In this document: in pieces, positions 32,161 to 32,329 of the stretch | How positions within the stretch are numbered: the first letter of the stretch is position 1 | Layout of the letters: every line of letters starts with the position of its first letter | DNA from: Desulfobacterales bacterium | GTDB taxonomy: Bacteria; Desulfobacterota; Desulfobacteria; Desulfobacterales; RPRI01 | Assembly: GCA_020052975.1 (NCBI GenBank) | Contig: JAGVOC010000129.1 | Span: forward strand, 1-32,329 | Length of the DNA stretch: 32,329 nucleotides | Reading direction: 5' to 3' | The notes under the pieces: model-generated | Databases searched by the model: none | Seen by the model: only the letters and a program-made list of their open reading frames with translations | Told to the model about the DNA's origin: nothing | Program-made: the position numbers and the translations under genes

Positions 32161-32329
32161 CGTCTTAGGCTGGCCTCTGACTGGAGTGAAATGCGGCTGA
32201 TCCCTGCATTTTTTATCTGATCCAAAACATTAAAGAGTTTCTGATATGAAAGGCTGCTGTCTGCAAAAAGCATCACACCTGTCTGTTTTTCGCTTCCGGC
32301 CTTATGTTTCAAGGCAGCAGCCAGATCGC
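32157..32329 (-). CDS. exbD: ExbD/TolR-family protein, N-terminus beyond the window edge
   Basis: Only the last 57 codons are present: LAAALKHKAGSEKQTGVMLFADSSLSYQKLFNVLDQIKNAGISRISL and a short basic end. The VMLFADSSLSYQKLFNVLDQIKNAGI pattern matches the periplasmic C-terminal domain of ExbD (normally V-x-I/L-xAD-x2-V-x-Y-x3-V-x-V-x-D-x3-xAG). It ends in TGA overlapping the GTG of tonB. exbB probably lies further upstream, outside the window. Confidence 0.82.
   Translation of the reverse strand, partial: DLAAALKHKAGSEKQTGVMLFADSSLSYQKLFNVLDQIKNAGISRISLQSEASLRR

Noticed and set aside
1..32329. CRISPR arrays, tRNA, rRNA, phage or transposase genes
   Set aside because: None seen: no spaced repeat series, no cloverleaf with conserved TTC arm noticed, and no integrase or transposase frame.

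Overview
The window looks like a piece of an anaerobic Desulfobacterota chromosome, of the sulfate-reducing or syntrophic kind. This is inferred from the gene content: heterodisulfide-reductase (Hdr) modules, MetV/MetF, a tungsten- or molybdenum-type aldehyde oxidoreductase, an in-frame UGA that reads as selenocysteine, many PAS/GAF kinases, and small palindromic intergenic repeats. No rRNA, tRNA, CRISPR array or insertion sequence was seen.

Left part (1-6904, all genes on the minus strand): a truncated PAS/sigma-54 activator and, upstream of it, a large hybrid sensor kinase. Then come a small secreted Trp/Arg-rich protein, a three-BON-domain periplasmic protein, a lipoprotein tyrosine phosphatase that ends in a hairpin terminator, a doubtful 46-residue ORF, and a small ABM-type monooxygenase.

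Centre (7153-23392, plus strand): a roughly 14-kb cluster of ten genes that is the main point of interest. It is preceded by an 11-bp direct repeat, a near-consensus sigma-70 promoter, and a leader with two hexaloop hairpins (A at loop position 1, G at position 4). The second hairpin overlaps a terminator hairpin, which is the architecture of ANTAR-protein antitermination. The genes encode a glutamine amidotransferase/GXGXG glutamate-synthase protein, HdrC, HdrB, a 1488-residue HdrA-GltD-HdrA fusion, a selenocysteine MvhD with a SECIS-like hairpin, MetV, a second MvhD-like protein, MetF, an FMN-domain-like paralogue without the catalytic motifs, and the true FMN/3Fe-4S glutamate-synthase subunit. 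amtB (ammonium channel) follows. Together the genes contain every glutamate-synthase domain (GATase, FMN, GXGXG, and the NAD(P)H-oxidising GltD module), but redistributed around an Hdr/MvhD electron-transfer core and a methylene-THF reductase. My inference is a complex joining ammonia assimilation to flavin-based electron transfer and C1 metabolism.

Right part (23484-32329, minus strand): recC alone, without recB or recD beside it. Upstream of it lies a likely operon for iron-type alcohol dehydrogenase, an SCP2-domain protein, aldehyde:ferredoxin oxidoreductase and a MoaD/ThiS-like protein. A hotdog thioesterase, tonB and a truncated exbD follow. Two 124-126 bp palindromic elements of one family lie at 17167-17290 (inside the central cluster) and 31290-31415.
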